DNA from: an uncultured Loktanella sp.
GTDB taxonomy: Bacteria > Pseudomonadota > Alphaproteobacteria > Rhodobacterales > Rhodobacteraceae
Length of the DNA stretch: 64,000 nt
Reading direction: 5' to 3'
NCBI GenBank assembly: GCA_937132065.1
Contig: CAKZNT010000067.1
Span: forward strand, 1 to 64,000
The notes beneath the pieces were generated by a model that did not search any database, had not been told where the DNA came from, and saw only the letters and a program-made list of their open reading frames with translations. Shown here piece after piece: positions 28,714 to 38,717 of this stretch; the first letter of the stretch is position 1; every line of letters starts with the position of its first letter. A program made the translations under genes and the position numbers.

Positions 28714-29067
28714 TTAGCGCTGGCCTTGAGCTTCCATCAAGGCGCGCAACAGTTTTTCCTCGGACATATCGTCGTCGGCTGGCTTGTCGGTTTCAGCACC
28801 CATCAACAAGGACATGCTGTCCTCTTCAGGTTCATCAACTTCGATCTGTGTCTGATTCGCTTCGATCAAACGCTCGCGCAGATCGTCAGCACCTTGGGTC
28901 TCATCGGCGATTTCCCGCAGAGAGACGACAGGGTTCTTATCGTTGTCGCGGCTCACTGTGATCGGTGCACCAGCGGAAATCTCGCGTGCACGGTGTGCAG
29001 CAAGCATCACAAGTTCAAAACGGTTCGGAACTTTATCGACGCAGTCTTCTACGGTAACGCGGGCCAT
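28714..29067 (-). CDS. rpoZ: RNA polymerase omega subunit
   Basis: Omega helps assemble RNA polymerase and forms part of the ppGpp site. The 117-residue protein opens [20 protein letters not shown] and contains [12 protein letters not shown] and [12 protein letters not shown] long acidic C-terminal tail follows, as in other alphaproteobacteria. The adjacent rel gene makes the ligand that acts on this subunit's site. Confidence 0.94.
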   Translation of the reverse strand: MARVTVEDCVDKVPNRFELVMLAAHRAREISAGAPITVSRDNDKNPVVSLREIADETQGADDLRERLIEANQTQIEVDEPEEDSMSLLMGAETDKPADDDMSEEKLLRALMEAQGQR

Positions 29068-29150
29068 GGGCGTGCTCCAATCAATTGGACGGACTTCAGA
29101 AAGGGGTCGTTTATGCGCTTTTGCCCAGAATGACAAGGGGTTGCAAGGGG

Positions 29151-29738
29151 TCAGATCAGGCGCACAGTCGCCACTTCGGCTGCGGGGCGCGCATCTCTCA
29201 TCTGGGTGACCGAACGATCAAGGATGGGATGCACCCAATCAGGGGCAACTTGCGCCAATGGAACAAGGACAAATGCCCGGTCTTGCAGGCGCGGATGTGG
29301 CAGAACAAGTTGATCTGGCGCGATTTTTGCCTGCACGTCTAACGCGAGTTCCCGCCACTTTTTATGTGTCGAGGCATCGGGCAAAACTTGCGCACCCAAG
29401 GCAATCAAATCCAGATCAAGGGTGCGTTGCCCCCAACGCACAATGCGTTCGCGCCCCGCCTCGGCCTCGATTTCATGCAACACGGCAAGCAAGTCCTCGC
29501 CGCTGTGGGTGCTCTCAATCCGAATCGCCGCATTGACAAACTCCGGCCCCGCCCCCGCAGGAAAGGCAGGCGTGCGATAAAGAGGCGATGAAATCGAGGC
29601 TGCACCGACACGATCTTCGATCTCGTGGATAGCCTTTAGGACAGTTTGCGTAGCGTCACCCCAAACCGATGGCGCGTTACTTCCCAAGGCAATCAGCGCA
29701 AATGCGCCCGCCCTATCCTTTAGAGGTGTTTGCAGCAT
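29151..29738 (-). CDS. folK: 2-amino-4-hydroxy-6-hydroxymethyldihydropteridine diphosphokinase
   Basis: FolK pyrophosphorylates the pterin precursor in folate synthesis. The 195-residue product shows IALGSN near residue 16, the [11 protein letters not shown] catalytic block and [21 protein letters not shown]. The length is slightly above the usual 160 because of an N-terminal and an internal insert. It is the most upstream gene of the leftward run and is divergent from the NYN gene. Confidence 0.93.
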   Translation of the reverse strand: MLQTPLKDRAGAFALIALGSNAPSVWGDATQTVLKAIHEIEDRVGAASISSPLYRTPAFPAGAGPEFVNAAIRIESTHSGEDLLAVLHEIEAEAGRERIVRWGQRTLDLDLIALGAQVLPDASTHKKWRELALDVQAKIAPDQLVLPHPRLQDRAFVLVPLAQVAPDWVHPILDRSVTQMRDARPAAEVATVRLI

Positions 29739-29770
29739 GTTAATTTTTCGCTTACCTTTGCCTGATCAAC

Positions 29771-29825
29771 TGGTCTCGCATATTTTAAATAGACCACTCA
29801 CATTCGTACGAACACCCGCGAGACC
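29771..29825. promoter_or_regulatory. Overlapping inverted repeats in the folK/NYN divergent region
   Basis: TGGTCT at 29771-29776 can pair with AGACCA at 29791-29796. The overlapping GGTCTCGC at 29772-29779 can instead pair with GCGAGACC at 29818-29825. A perfect palindrome TTCGTACGAA lies at 29803-29812. The two long arms share a 5' half, so only one hairpin can form at a time. It may be a leader switch or an operator cluster; direct evidence is structural only. Confidence 0.4.
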
Positions 29826-29843
29826 CACTCGGAAGGACAATTT

Positions 29844-30416
29844 ATGTTTTATCGTGACGAGCGATTGGCGCTCTTCATCGATGGATCGAATCTCTATGCG
29901 GCTGCAAAGTCGCTAGGCTTCGACATCGACTACAAGTTACTGCGCGCAGAATTTATGCGCCGTGGTAAAATGGTGCGGGCGTTCTATTACACCGCGCTTC
30001 TAGAAAACGACGAGTATTCTCCAATTCGCCCCTTGGTCGATTGGTTAAATTACAACGGCTTCACGATGGTGACAAAGCCAGCCAAGGAATACACTGACAG
30101 CATGGGCCGCCGTAAGGTGAAGGGCAACATGGACATCGAACTTGCCGTTGATGCTATGGAACTCGCGCCGCACGTTGACCACGTTGTGATCTTCTCGGGC
30201 GACGGCGATTTTCGCCCCTTGGTTGAGGCGTTGCAGCGTAAAGGCGTGCGCGTTTCGGTTGTCTCCACAATCCGGAGCCAGCCGCCGATGATCGCTGACG
30301 AACTTCGCCGTCAGTGTGACAACTTCATCGAGCTCGACGAGCTACGCGATGTGGTCGGGCGACCGACCCGCGAACCGATGGTCGCACCTGACGACAATCG
30401 GGTTGCAGCGGACTAA
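29844..30416 (+). CDS. NYN-domain (LabA/DUF88-like) putative ribonuclease
   Basis: The 190-residue protein is a PIN-like NYN domain: LFIDGSNLYAAAKSLGFDIDY with Asp13 and Asn16, an internal MDIELAVDAMEL acidic helix, and VIFSGDGDFRPLVEAL, giving the acidic metal-binding pocket of the fold. Bacterial members are implicated in RNA processing or turnover. The tail is acidic and short. AAGGA precedes the start. A clear terminator follows and complex inverted repeats precede it, so it looks monocistronic. Confidence 0.85.
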   Translation: MFYRDERLALFIDGSNLYAAAKSLGFDIDYKLLRAEFMRRGKMVRAFYYTALLENDEYSPIRPLVDWLNYNGFTMVTKPAKEYTDSMGRRKVKGNMDIELAVDAMELAPHVDHVVIFSGDGDFRPLVEALQRKGVRVSVVSTIRSQPPMIADELRRQCDNFIELDELRDVVGRPTREPMVAPDDNRVAAD

Positions 30417-30424
30417 ACAGTAAG

Positions 30425-30451
30425 AGGCCGGGGTTTTCTCCGGCCTTTTTT
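30425..30451 (+). terminator. Intrinsic terminator after the NYN gene
   Basis: AGGCCGG (30425-30431) pairs with CCGGCCT (30440-30446), eight-base loop, with six T from 30446. It follows the NYN stop by eight bases. Confidence 0.88.
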
Positions 30452-30530
30452 ATAGCCAGCCTGCTGACATGGACGCCGCGCGCGAATAGCGTTAGGAGTG
30501 GCCACAGTCGACGCAGGCAGGATTTGACAG

Positions 30531-31481
30531 ATGACCAAAGCGCCCCTCACCCTTTACCTCGCAGCACCACGCGGCTTTTGCGCAGGCGTAGATCGCGCCA
30601 TCAAGATCGTCGAAATGGCGATCGAGAAGTGGGGCGCGCCAGTCTACGTGCGTCACGAAATCGTGCACAACAAATTCGTGGTGGACGGGCTGCGCGACAA
30701 GGGGGCAATTTTCGTCGAGGAACTTGACGAATGCCCGACAGATCGACCTGTCATTTTCTCGGCTCACGGCGTGCCCAAATCGGTTCCCAATGCCGCAGAG
30801 GCCCGCAAGATGGTTTATGTCGACGCGACCTGCCCGCTTGTTTCCAAGGTCCATATCGAGGCGCAGCGCCATGCCGATGCGGGGCTTCAGATGATCATGA
30901 TCGGCCACGAAGGACACCCCGAAACGGTTGGCACAATGGGCCAGTTACCCGAGGGCGAAGTGCTGCTTGTCGAGACTGTCGAGGATGTGGCCAAGGTGAC
31001 GCCGCGCGACCCACAAAAGCTCGCGTTTGTAACGCAAACGACCCTTTCTGTTGACGACACAATTGATATTGTCGCCGCGCTGAACGCCCGCTTCCCCGCG
31101 ATTGTCGGCCCCCACAAAGAAGACATCTGCTACGCCACGACAAACCGTCAGGAAGCGGTGAAAGCGATGGCGCCAAAGTGTGACGCGATCCTTGTTGTGG
31201 GCGCGCCAAATTCATCCAATTCACGCCGCTTGGTCGAGGTCGGCGCGCGCGCGGGCTGCAACTACGCGCAGCTTGTGCAGCGGGCAAAAGATATCGACTG
31301 GCGCGCCTTGGACGGGATCACATCCATGGGGATCACGGCTGGTGCATCTGCGCCCGAAGTGCTTATCAACGAGGTGATTGACGCATTCAAAGACCGCTAT
31401 GACGTCACTGTCGAACTGGTAGAAACCGCCGTCGAAAACGTCGAGTTCAAAGTGCCCCGCGTTCTGCGTGAAACCGCATAA
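30531..31481 (+). CDS. ispH: 4-hydroxy-3-methylbut-2-enyl diphosphate reductase
   Basis: IspH performs the last step of the non-mevalonate isoprenoid pathway, making IPP and DMAPP with a [4Fe-4S] cluster. The 316-residue product has the three cluster cysteines Cys17 (PRGFCAGV), Cys101 (DATCPLV) and Cys200 (DICYATTN), plus GHEGHPE and [13 protein letters not shown] is found ahead of the start. It begins a four-gene rightward unit with a methyltransferase, rnhA and a TRIC-type protein. Confidence 0.96.
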   Translation: MTKAPLTLYLAAPRGFCAGVDRAIKIVEMAIEKWGAPVYVRHEIVHNKFVVDGLRDKGAIFVEELDECPTDRPVIFSAHGVPKSVPNAAEARKMVYVDATCPLVSKVHIEAQRHADAGLQMIMIGHEGHPETVGTMGQLPEGEVLLVETVEDVAKVTPRDPQKLAFVTQTTLSVDDTIDIVAALNARFPAIVGPHKEDICYATTNRQEAVKAMAPKCDAILVVGAPNSSNSRRLVEVGARAGCNYAQLVQRAKDIDWRALDGITSMGITAGASAPEVLINEVIDAFKDRYDVTVELVETAVENVEFKVPRVLRETA

Positions 31482-31512
31482 TCCAACCCCCTAGCTACGG
31501 TGGCCCCCTCTG

Positions 31513-32109
31513 ATGCCTGACAAGAAAACGATTGCCTTTTACGACACCGCCGCAGAGCGCTACGCCAAGTTGACGGAAACGGGATCGCCAAGCGAGCATC
31601 TTGTTGCCTTCATGCAAATGCTGCCCGCTGATGCCGCTGTGCTTGATCTTGGCTGTGGTCCTGCGCGTGCCTCTGTGCATATGCGCAGCGCGGGTTTTCG
31701 CCCCGATCCCGTTGACGCCTCGCAAGGCATGATTGATCTGGCAAATGGCGCACATGACATTTGCGCGCGCCTGATGACATTCGACGAGATCGATATGATT
31801 GATGCCTACGACGGCGTTTGGGCGAATTTCTCGCTGCTCCATGCCGCGCGCACTGATCTGCCCCGCATATTGAAGGCAATCGCAACAGCCCTGAAATCGA
31901 AGGGCGCTTTTCATATAGGGCTCAAGACGGGCACAGGCGAAGAGCGCGACAAGATCGACAGGTTTTATACCTATGTCACCATCCCCGAGCTTTCAGGGCT
32001 ATTGCACAATGCGGGCTTTGATATCTGCGATACGGTCGAGGGTCACGAGGTCGGCTGTGCAGGCACGAACGACCCGTTTGTTGTGATGAGGGCGCGTAAA
32101 AATGGCTGA
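31513..32109 (+). CDS. Class I SAM-dependent methyltransferase
   Basis: The 198-residue protein has the SAM motif [16 protein letters not shown] (about 38-52), acidic motif II near DPVDASQGM, and a [15 protein letters not shown] motif IV segment. It therefore binds S-adenosylmethionine; the substrate is unknown. The last eight bases overlap the rnhA start, so the two are coupled. It resembles the tail-acting small methyltransferases of the UbiE-like fold. Confidence 0.82.
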   Translation: MPDKKTIAFYDTAAERYAKLTETGSPSEHLVAFMQMLPADAAVLDLGCGPARASVHMRSAGFRPDPVDASQGMIDLANGAHDICARLMTFDEIDMIDAYDGVWANFSLLHAARTDLPRILKAIATALKSKGAFHIGLKTGTGEERDKIDRFYTYVTIPELSGLLHNAGFDICDTVEGHEVGCAGTNDPFVVMRARKNG

Positions 32110-32554
32110 CCTATTCGCCTATACGGACGGGGCGTGTTCGGGAAATCCCGGACCTGGCGGCTGGGGCGCGATCCTGATTGCGCGCGAAGGCGATACCCTG
32201 CTCAAAGAGCGGGAGTTGAACGGTGGCGAGGCCCATACAACCAACAACAAGATGGAATTGATGGCGGCTATTTCGGCTCTCGAAGCGCTTGATCGCCCGA
32301 CAGAACTCACGATCGTGACCGATAGTTCCTATGTCAAAGACGGCATAACCTCTTGGATTCATGGCTGGAAGAAACGCGGCTGGAAGACGGCCAACAAGAA
32401 ACCCGTCAAGAACGAAGACCTGTGGAAACGGCTTGATGCCGCCACCCAGCGCCACGTTGTCAAATGGGAATGGGTCAAGGGGCACGCAGGGCACCCAGAG
32501 AACGAGCGCGCCGACGAATTGGCCCGCGCAGGCATGGAGCCGTTCAAGAAATGA
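32102..32554 (+). CDS. rnhA: Ribonuclease HI
   Basis: RNase HI cuts RNA in RNA-DNA hybrids. The 150 residues have the DEDD set: Asp9 ([16 protein letters not shown]), Glu52 (NNKMELMA), Asp74 ([11 protein letters not shown]) and the Asp in NERADELA. A basic protrusion ([16 protein letters not shown]) binds the hybrid. It overlaps both neighbours, by eight bases upstream and four downstream. Confidence 0.96.
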   Translation: MADLFAYTDGACSGNPGPGGWGAILIAREGDTLLKERELNGGEAHTTNNKMELMAAISALEALDRPTELTIVTDSSYVKDGITSWIHGWKKRGWKTANKKPVKNEDLWKRLDAATQRHVVKWEWVKGHAGHPENERADELARAGMEPFKK

Positions 32555-33174
32555 GCGTCCTGACCGCTCTTGATTACGCATCGGTTTTTGTCTTTGCGCT
32601 TACGGGGGCATTGGTCGCCAGCCGCGCGCAGCTCGACATCATCGGGTTCATCTTTGTGGCAAGTCTCACGGCTGTCGGCGGTGGCACACTGCGCGACATG
32701 ATCCTGAACAGGGACACAGTATTCTGGGTCGCTGACCCGTGGATGATCGCCGTGGCTGCCGTGGCGGCGATCCTCGTTTTCTTTACCGCGCACCGATTGG
32801 AAAGCCGCTATCGCTCGATCCTCTGGCTTGATGCGGGGGCATTGGCGATTGCCGTGCCTGCGGGGGTCGCCGTTGCGCTTTCGCTTGATCAACCAATGTC
32901 GATCGTGGTGATTATGGGCATCACAACGGGCTGCATGGGCGGGTTAATGCGCGATGTCGTGTGCAACGAAGTGCCACTCGTTCTCAAGCAAGGCGAACTC
33001 TATGTCACCTGCGCGATGGTCGGCGCGATGGCAGCGGTTGGCGCGATCTGGCTCGGGCTTTCAACGCCTGCGGCCCTGATGATCTGCGCAGGCGCAACCC
33101 TCGCGCTACGACTTGGCGGCATCGCATTCGGCTGGCGTCTTCCGGTTTACAAAAGCTTCCCGCCGCGCGGTTAA
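32551..33174 (+). CDS. TRIC-family (UPF0126) cation channel-like membrane protein
   Basis: This 207-residue membrane protein has seven hydrophobic segments arranged as an internal repeat with the family glycine motifs [12 protein letters not shown] and [14 protein letters not shown], then [20 protein letters not shown]. The family is trimeric intracellular cation channel-like. The start overlaps the rnhA stop by four bases. Ion selectivity cannot be told. It ends convergently with the quinone oxidoreductase gene. Confidence 0.85.
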   Translation: MSVLTALDYASVFVFALTGALVASRAQLDIIGFIFVASLTAVGGGTLRDMILNRDTVFWVADPWMIAVAAVAAILVFFTAHRLESRYRSILWLDAGALAIAVPAGVAVALSLDQPMSIVVIMGITTGCMGGLMRDVVCNEVPLVLKQGELYVTCAMVGAMAAVGAIWLGLSTPAALMICAGATLALRLGGIAFGWRLPVYKSFPPRG

Positions 33175-34142
33175 CCGACCTTCAAAACGATTTTGCCGAT
33201 ATGGGCTGAACTCTCCATGCGCCGATGCGCCTGTGCGGCATCTACGAGCGCAAATTCCTGATCCATCACGGGCGCAACTGTCCCCGCGACAAGCAGCGGC
33301 CAGACCGTTTCGCGCAGTTGATCGGCAATGCGCGCCTTGGCTAACGGGGATTGCGGCCGCAACGTCGAGCCAGTCAAAGTCAAGCGACGCGTCATGATTT
33401 GCATCATGTTCAATTCGGCTTTTGGTCCTTGCAGAAACGCGATTTGAACCAGCCGCCCATCGTCAGCCAAAGCCTTGATATTGCGCTGCATATAGCTCCC
33501 GCCGACCATATCGAGGATTAGATCCGCGCCGCCTTGCGCCTGCAATACATCGACAAAATCCGCGTCCTTATAGTTGATCGCCTGCTCTGCTCCGAGTGCC
33601 ACACAAGCCGCGCATTTTTCGCCCGATCCAGCCGTTGCAAACACGCGCGCACCAAACGCGCGGGCCAGTTGGATAGCTGTTGTGCCAATGCCAGAACTGC
33701 CGCCGTGCACAAGAAACCGCTCGCCCGCAGACAAGCCGCCGCGCATGAACACATTGGACCAGACCGTAAAGAATGTTTCGGGCAGACAGGCCGCCTGCTT
33801 AAGGGTCAAGCCCTCTGGAATGGGCAAGCAATGCGCCGCATTTGTCGTCACAAACTCCGCGTAGCCACCGCCCGGAAGCAAACCGCAAATAAGATCGCCA
33901 ACCGCCCACTGGCTGACACCATCACCAATCGCGACAACCTCGCCCGAGGCCTCTAACCCGGGCAGATCGCTGGCGCTTGCAGGGGGGTTATATAGCCCCG
34001 CACGCTGCAAGGCATCGGGGCGGTTCACGCCCGCATATGCCACTTTGATCACGACCTCGCCGTAACCCGCATCGGGCATCGGGCGGTCGGTCACTTGCAG
34101 GACGTCAGGACCGCCTGCCGTGGTGATTTCAACAGCTTTCAT
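33171..34142 (-). CDS. NADPH:quinone oxidoreductase (zinc-less MDR family)
   Basis: The 323-residue protein is a medium-chain dehydrogenase of the QOR branch: N-terminal GroES-like fold with PDALQRAGLYNPP and LPGLEASGEVVAIG, and the cofactor motif HGGSSGIGTTAIQLA (146-160). The catalytic zinc cysteine pattern of alcohol dehydrogenases is missing, as expected. It should reduce quinones with NADPH. The start ATG overlaps the COQ9 stop by four bases. Confidence 0.86.
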   Translation of the reverse strand: MKAVEITTAGGPDVLQVTDRPMPDAGYGEVVIKVAYAGVNRPDALQRAGLYNPPASASDLPGLEASGEVVAIGDGVSQWAVGDLICGLLPGGGYAEFVTTNAAHCLPIPEGLTLKQAACLPETFFTVWSNVFMRGGLSAGERFLVHGGSSGIGTTAIQLARAFGARVFATAGSGEKCAACVALGAEQAINYKDADFVDVLQAQGGADLILDMVGGSYMQRNIKALADDGRLVQIAFLQGPKAELNMMQIMTRRLTLTGSTLRPQSPLAKARIADQLRETVWPLLVAGTVAPVMDQEFALVDAAQAHRRMESSAHIGKIVLKVG

Positions 34143-34822
34143 TGGTCGCCTCCTTTGTGCCAAATGCCCGGAAGGTCAGGATCAGGCGTCTTGCTTGGCG
34201 CTTTGATCATATCCGCCAACTTGCCAAGCGGGCCAGCAAACGGTTTGAGCAGGGCACTGTTGTTGACCTGCGCCTTCACCTTCTCGAACCGCATCACATT
34301 CTCGATGCGTCGATCAATAAAGGCATCCGTTGCCCCGTCTTCATCGCCAAGCCAGAATAACACAACCGATCCGTAGACCGCCGAAAGTGTCACCCGCTTG
34401 GAATACCAATTCACGTCCTCGGACGTGTCGCCAAGCGCGTTCCAGATTGCATCCGCTGTGCCCCAGATCAGCTTTGCACCATCCGCCGCATGGATTGGCA
34501 ACGCAAAAAGCGATGTGCCGCGGCGCACGATCTCTTTGTCCTCGGCCGCCGCAAGGCGCAAGCGGATCGCGTGGGCGACCTTTTCAGAATAGCGCATCCC
34601 GGACAGGTCAGCCGTAGCCATCGCGGATGTCATCGCCGCATCACCGCGCAAATGATAGGCAATCGCCAGATCAACCGCGCCGCGCGGGCAGGCCGTATCA
34701 GCCAAAGCCGGGGCAATCTGCGCATCTGCTATCGCAGCCTGAAACGTTGCGGGCGACCACCCGTCAAAGGCCACGTGCGCAATTGCGGCATCAAGCAAAG
34801 CATCCAGAACGGTGTCAGACAT
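34139..34822 (-). CDS. COQ9 family protein
   Basis: COQ9 proteins help ubiquinone synthesis as lipid-binding partners of COQ7. The 227-residue product has a TetR-like helical N-terminus (LLDAAIAHVAFDGWSPATFQAAIAD) and the C-terminal COQ9 domain with WYSKRVTLSAVYGSVVLFWLGDEDGATDAFIDRRIENVM. There is no transmembrane helix. AGGAG lies seven bases before ATG 34822. It is coupled to a quinone oxidoreductase, consistent with quinone metabolism. Confidence 0.88.
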   Translation of the reverse strand: MSDTVLDALLDAAIAHVAFDGWSPATFQAAIADAQIAPALADTACPRGAVDLAIAYHLRGDAAMTSAMATADLSGMRYSEKVAHAIRLRLAAAEDKEIVRRGTSLFALPIHAADGAKLIWGTADAIWNALGDTSEDVNWYSKRVTLSAVYGSVVLFWLGDEDGATDAFIDRRIENVMRFEKVKAQVNNSALLKPFAGPLGKLADMIKAPSKTPDPDLPGIWHKGGDQ

Positions 34823-34911
34823 GTGTGAACTCCTGTGTTGCGTGAACACTAGACAAATTCAAAAGCCTTTGCTATGCGACAACTTCCTGCAATTTTGCAA
34901 ATTTAACTTAG

Positions 34912-34929
34912 AGAGGTGGTGAAAACCAC
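34912..34929 (+). promoter_or_regulatory. Hairpin in the rpsU ribosome-binding region
   Basis: GTGGT (34916-34920) and ACCAC (34925-34929) form a five-base-pair stem closed by a GAAA tetraloop. It lies between the AGAGG ribosome site (34912-34916) and the ATG at 34930. Unfolded spacing is 13 bases, long for Shine-Dalgarno pairing. Confidence 0.45.
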
Positions 34930-35136
34930 ATGCAGGTTAGTGTTCGTGATAACAACGTCGATCAGGCGTTGCGTGCTCTGAAGAAGAAGCTCCAGCGTGA
35001 GGGCGTTTTTCGTGAAATGAAGCTTAAGCAACATTTCGAAAAGCCGTCCGTGCGTAAAGCACGCGAGAAAGCAGAAGCTATCCGTCGTCAGCGCAAGTTG
35101 GCACGTAAGAAGCTCCAGCGTGAAGGTTTGCTGTAA
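34930..35136 (+). CDS. rpsU: 30S ribosomal protein S21
   Basis: The 68-residue, highly basic protein matches S21 of alphaproteobacteria ([20 protein letters not shown], then [21 protein letters not shown]). It lies at the platform of the 30S subunit and takes part in initiation. The same 17 bases encode KKLQREG twice, near residues 19-25 and at the C-terminus (60-66). A strong hairpin terminator follows. A tetraloop hairpin covers the ribosome-binding region. Confidence 0.95.
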   Translation: MQVSVRDNNVDQALRALKKKLQREGVFREMKLKQHFEKPSVRKAREKAEAIRRQRKLARKKLQREGLL

Positions 35137-35165
35137 AGCAGCCCGATCCTCGTTTTGAAAACTAG

Positions 35166-35200
35166 AAAACCCCCGTCTGAGCAATCAGGCGGGGGTTTTT
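35166..35200. terminator. Bidirectional terminator between rpsU and a membrane-protein gene
   Basis: AAAACCCCCG (35166-35175) pairs with CGGGGGTTTT (35190-35199), and an inner stem (35176-35180 with 35185-35189, including one T-G pair) is closed by GCAA. The A-run and T-run on the outer ends let it work on both strands; genes converge on it from both sides. Confidence 0.93.
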
Positions 35201-35247
35201 CTTGGGTGTGATTTACGTGCACAGCCCGTGCACCGCACGTGCACCGC

Positions 35248-35643
35248 TTATTTCGCCAGAAGCGAGCGTAAAAACAGCCCCGCGCCACCAAAAAGCAGCA
35301 CTAGAATCACCAATAGGTCAAAGACGCTCATCCGCGAAAACTGGAGTGTGGTGCTGGCGATGACGCCAAAGATCAGCGCAATGATGGAGCCTACGGCCAG
35401 TATCCATCCAAGGTAATTCTCGCGCTTGTAAAAGATCAGCCCGACCCCGAACATGAACACGACCAGGATCATCCCGCTCGTGACGGGCACGCCGCCCGCG
35501 TTAAATGCGGTCATCCCGAACCCGAAGGCGGGCCGCACAATAATGGATTGCAGCAGCAGATAGCCGCCGCCAATCATCATGATCAGACCAAGCAGAAAGC
35601 TGCCTTGCCCGCCGTCCGTGCCACCTGCACCGCGATGTGCCAT
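35248..35643 (-). CDS. Small integral membrane protein of unknown function
   Basis: This 131-residue protein has four hydrophobic helices and a short glycine-rich cytoplasmic N-terminus (AHRGAGGTDGGQG). No charged motif or known family was recognised. It is preceded by ftsK on the same strand with 54 bases between and is followed by the shared terminator, so it may be the tail gene of the ftsK transcript. The start at 35643 is chosen over a longer in-frame opening that would approach the ftsK stop. Confidence 0.65.
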   Translation of the reverse strand: MAHRGAGGTDGGQGSFLLGLIMMIGGGYLLLQSIIVRPAFGFGMTAFNAGGVPVTSGMILVVFMFGVGLIFYKRENYLGWILAVGSIIALIFGVIASTTLQFSRMSVFDLLVILVLLFGGAGLFLRSLLAK

Positions 35644-35697
35644 CAGAATCTCCAAACTCGTTAAGCCGAAAATGGCGCCCGAAAGCGCCATTTGATG

Positions 35698-38600
35698 TTA
35701 GTATTGCTGCTGTTCCGGAACCAGAATTTCGCGTTTGCCGACATGGTTGGCAGACGACACAACGCCCTCGTCTTCCATCTGTTCAACGAGCCGCGCGGCC
35801 TTGTTATAGCCAATCGCCAACTTGCGCTGGATGTAAGACGTGGAGCACTTACGGTCCTTGAGCACAATCGCCACGGCGGTGTCATAAAGCGCATTTTCGG
35901 TGTCGGAGCCATCGCCAAGGCCAAGCACCTGATCAATGTTCGAACCCGCTTCTTCGGACGGCCCTTCGACAACGCCAGACATGTATTCGGGCGGCCCAAA
36001 GCCCTTGAGGAAGTTGACGATTTCCTCGACCTCTTCGTCACTACAGAACGGACCGTGGATACGGCTAATCTTGCCGCCACCGGCCATGTAAAGCATGTCG
36101 CCCATGCCAAGGAGTTGCTCTGCGCCCATCTCGCCAAGGATCGTGCGGCTGTCGATTTTCGACGTCACCTGGAAAGAAATCCGCGTCGGGAAGTTCGCCT
36201 TGATCGTGCCGGTGATGACGTCAACGGAGGGCCGCTGTGTCGCCATAATCAGGTGGATACCAGAGGCCCGCGCCATCTGCGCAAGGCGCTGAATGCAGGC
36301 TTCGATTTCTTTACCAGCGACCATCATCAGGTCGGCCATCTCGTCGACCACAACCACGATATAAGGCAAAACCTCAGGCGTGAATTCATCCGTCTCAAAG
36401 ATCGGCTCGCCCGTCTCGTCGTCGAAACCGGTCTGCACAGTGCGGCTAAACATTTCGTTTTTCGCAAGCGCCTCTTTCACGCGGCCATTGTAGCCGTCGA
36501 TGTTGCGCACGCCCATTTTGGACATCTTGCGATACCGCTCTTCCATCTCGCCCACGACCCATTTCAGAGCCACAACTGCCTTTTTAGGGTCTGTTACGAC
36601 GGGAGATAGCAGGTGCGGGATGCCGTCATAAACCGACAGCTCCAACATCTTGGGATCAATCATGATCATGCGGCATTCTTCTGGCGTCAGCTTGTAAAGC
36701 AAGCTCAGGATCATCGTGTTGATCGCAACCGATTTACCCGACCCCGTTGTCCCCGCGATTAAAAGGTGAGGCATTTTTGCGAGGTTCGCAATGATCGGCT
36801 CGCCACCGATATCCTTGCCCAAGGCAAGCGGCAGTTTCATGTTGCTATCGCCAAAATCGCGCGCGGCAATCATCTCGCGTAGAACAACCATTTCCCGCTT
36901 TTCGTTCGGCAATTCGATCCCGATGACCGAGCGCCCGGGCACGGTGGAAACACGCGCCGACAGGGCAGACATCGAGCGGGCGATATCGTCGGCAAGACCG
37001 ATGACGCGCGAGGCTTTCAATCCGGGGGCTGGCTCCAGTTCATACATCGTCACAACAGGGCCAGGGCGCACGGAGACGATCTCGCCCTTGACGCCGTAGT
37101 CGTCCAGAACGCTCTCGAGCATCCGCGCGTTTTCTTCCAGTGCTTCGTCTGGCAGGTGATGACGTTCGACTACCGATGGGCTCGCCAAAAGGCTCAGCGG
37201 CGGGTGCTCGTAGTCGGCATATTTGTCTTCAAATTGCAGCTTTGGCTGCGCTTCGGCCTGCGCCTGCTTGGAGGGCTGCAACGGCTTTTTCACGACATGC
37301 TGGACAACCTTTTTCGGCTCTGGCGTCGGGATTTCGACCCGTGCCACGGCGGGCGCTTCGACTGCTGGCGCAGGGGTTGGGGTCGCTTGGCGGATCAACG
37401 GGGCTGGCGCGGCCAAGGGCGCCTCGACCACGGTATTCTCGTCTTCGACTTCGATCAACTCGGCAACGTCATCCGCTTCGGCCATGTCATTGCGCAAGTT
37501 CAGAACAAGCGGACGCGGCCCACGCCCTGCGGTCAGTGTTGGCTCGATCCGCGGGCTTTCAGCAGCGGTAACGTCGGCCACTTTGCGGTTCTTGATCGCA
37601 TCAGAAATGCGCGCGCTGACCCGATCCCCGTCAACGGCGGGGGCATCATGATCGACAGTGCGCGATGCGACCAATTCTGGCTCTGGCATCACCTCTTTGC
37701 GCTTCAGCAGCCCTGACAAAAGCCCGCCTGATGGCTGTGGCGCGACGTCGCGTGCTGGCGCGACCATGGGTGCGGCTGTGGTTTGCACAGCAACCGACGA
37801 GATCGTGGGCGCGGACATTGGCGGCATTTTGCGCCCGTCTGGTTGCGGCATTGGCGCGGCTGCGCGTGTCGGCATCGCGGGGTTTGCGCGCACCACGGCG
37901 GCGGCGCGTGCCTTCAGTTCCGGATTTGGAATGGACCGGCGCGCGATTTCCTCCTGTTCGGCCTCATAGGCAAGCGCCACCCGATTTTCGCGGGCGTGCT
38001 CACGTTTGGCTTGTATGGAGGCCATGCCGCCCTGCGCGGCCTTTGCCGAGATCGAGGCCGTTTGTCCCAAGGCGCGCAGGATCATCGCATAGGTCATGAT
38101 GAGGCCAAGCATCAAGAAACGGCCAACCGCGCGCAATTCCGGACGCGTAAAGCCAAGCACAAACGCCATGAGCGCAAGCATGGTCACGAACATGATCAAC
38201 GAGAATAGCTTCACCGCAAAGCCTGCCCCGAATGGGAGCACCGTCAGAACAATGGCAAGCACGGTATCGCCAAACATTCCGCCCATGCCAAAGTTTGGCG
38301 GCCACGCAGGACCCGGCGAAAGTGTGACGGCATAAAGCGCACAAATGGCGATGGCGATTGGCGCGAAGATCAGACGACCCGCAGCGCGTTCTTCACCCCA
38401 GTGACCCGCAAAGCGCACCCCCCATGTCATCAGGATCAGCGGCATCGCCCAGATGCCGATTCCCACGACCATGATCAACGGCGCAGCAGTGGAGGCGCCA
38501 AAGCGGCCAAGCCAGTTGTGCACAGGCGCATCTGTCGCTGAAATCCAGCTCGGATCCTCGGGAGAATAAGAGCCCACCATCATCGCCATGAGAACACCAA

Positions 38601-38706
38601 GCACGATCAGCGCAATACCGAACAATTCCTTGCCCCGTTTTTCGATCGCAGCCTGAGTCGTGCTGTCCAAAAGTGGATCGCGCCCGCGGGATGAATATGA
38701 TGCCAT
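35698..38706 (-). CDS. ftsK: DNA translocase FtsK
   Basis: FtsK pumps chromosomal DNA during division and activates XerCD at dif. The 1002-residue product has four N-terminal membrane helices (about 25-185), a long Pro/Ala-rich linker, and a RecA-like motor with Walker [10 protein letters not shown] near residue 650 and [15 protein letters not shown] for Walker B. The C-terminal gamma domain ([22 protein letters not shown]) reads KOPS sites. Start at 38706 with GAGGA eight bases before it, just after the aminotransferase stop. Confidence 0.95.
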   Translation of the reverse strand: MASYSSRGRDPLLDSTTQAAIEKRGKELFGIALIVLGVLMAMMVGSYSPEDPSWISATDAPVHNWLGRFGASTAAPLIMVVGIGIWAMPLILMTWGVRFAGHWGEERAAGRLIFAPIAIAICALYAVTLSPGPAWPPNFGMGGMFGDTVLAIVLTVLPFGAGFAVKLFSLIMFVTMLALMAFVLGFTRPELRAVGRFLMLGLIMTYAMILRALGQTASISAKAAQGGMASIQAKREHARENRVALAYEAEQEEIARRSIPNPELKARAAAVVRANPAMPTRAAAPMPQPDGRKMPPMSAPTISSVAVQTTAAPMVAPARDVAPQPSGGLLSGLLKRKEVMPEPELVASRTVDHDAPAVDGDRVSARISDAIKNRKVADVTAAESPRIEPTLTAGRGPRPLVLNLRNDMAEADDVAELIEVEDENTVVEAPLAAPAPLIRQATPTPAPAVEAPAVARVEIPTPEPKKVVQHVVKKPLQPSKQAQAEAQPKLQFEDKYADYEHPPLSLLASPSVVERHHLPDEALEENARMLESVLDDYGVKGEIVSVRPGPVVTMYELEPAPGLKASRVIGLADDIARSMSALSARVSTVPGRSVIGIELPNEKREMVVLREMIAARDFGDSNMKLPLALGKDIGGEPIIANLAKMPHLLIAGTTGSGKSVAINTMILSLLYKLTPEECRMIMIDPKMLELSVYDGIPHLLSPVVTDPKKAVVALKWVVGEMEERYRKMSKMGVRNIDGYNGRVKEALAKNEMFSRTVQTGFDDETGEPIFETDEFTPEVLPYIVVVVDEMADLMMVAGKEIEACIQRLAQMARASGIHLIMATQRPSVDVITGTIKANFPTRISFQVTSKIDSRTILGEMGAEQLLGMGDMLYMAGGGKISRIHGPFCSDEEVEEIVNFLKGFGPPEYMSGVVEGPSEEAGSNIDQVLGLGDGSDTENALYDTAVAIVLKDRKCSTSYIQRKLAIGYNKAARLVEQMEDEGVVSSANHVGKREILVPEQQQY

Positions 38707-38717
38707 TTTTCTAGTCC

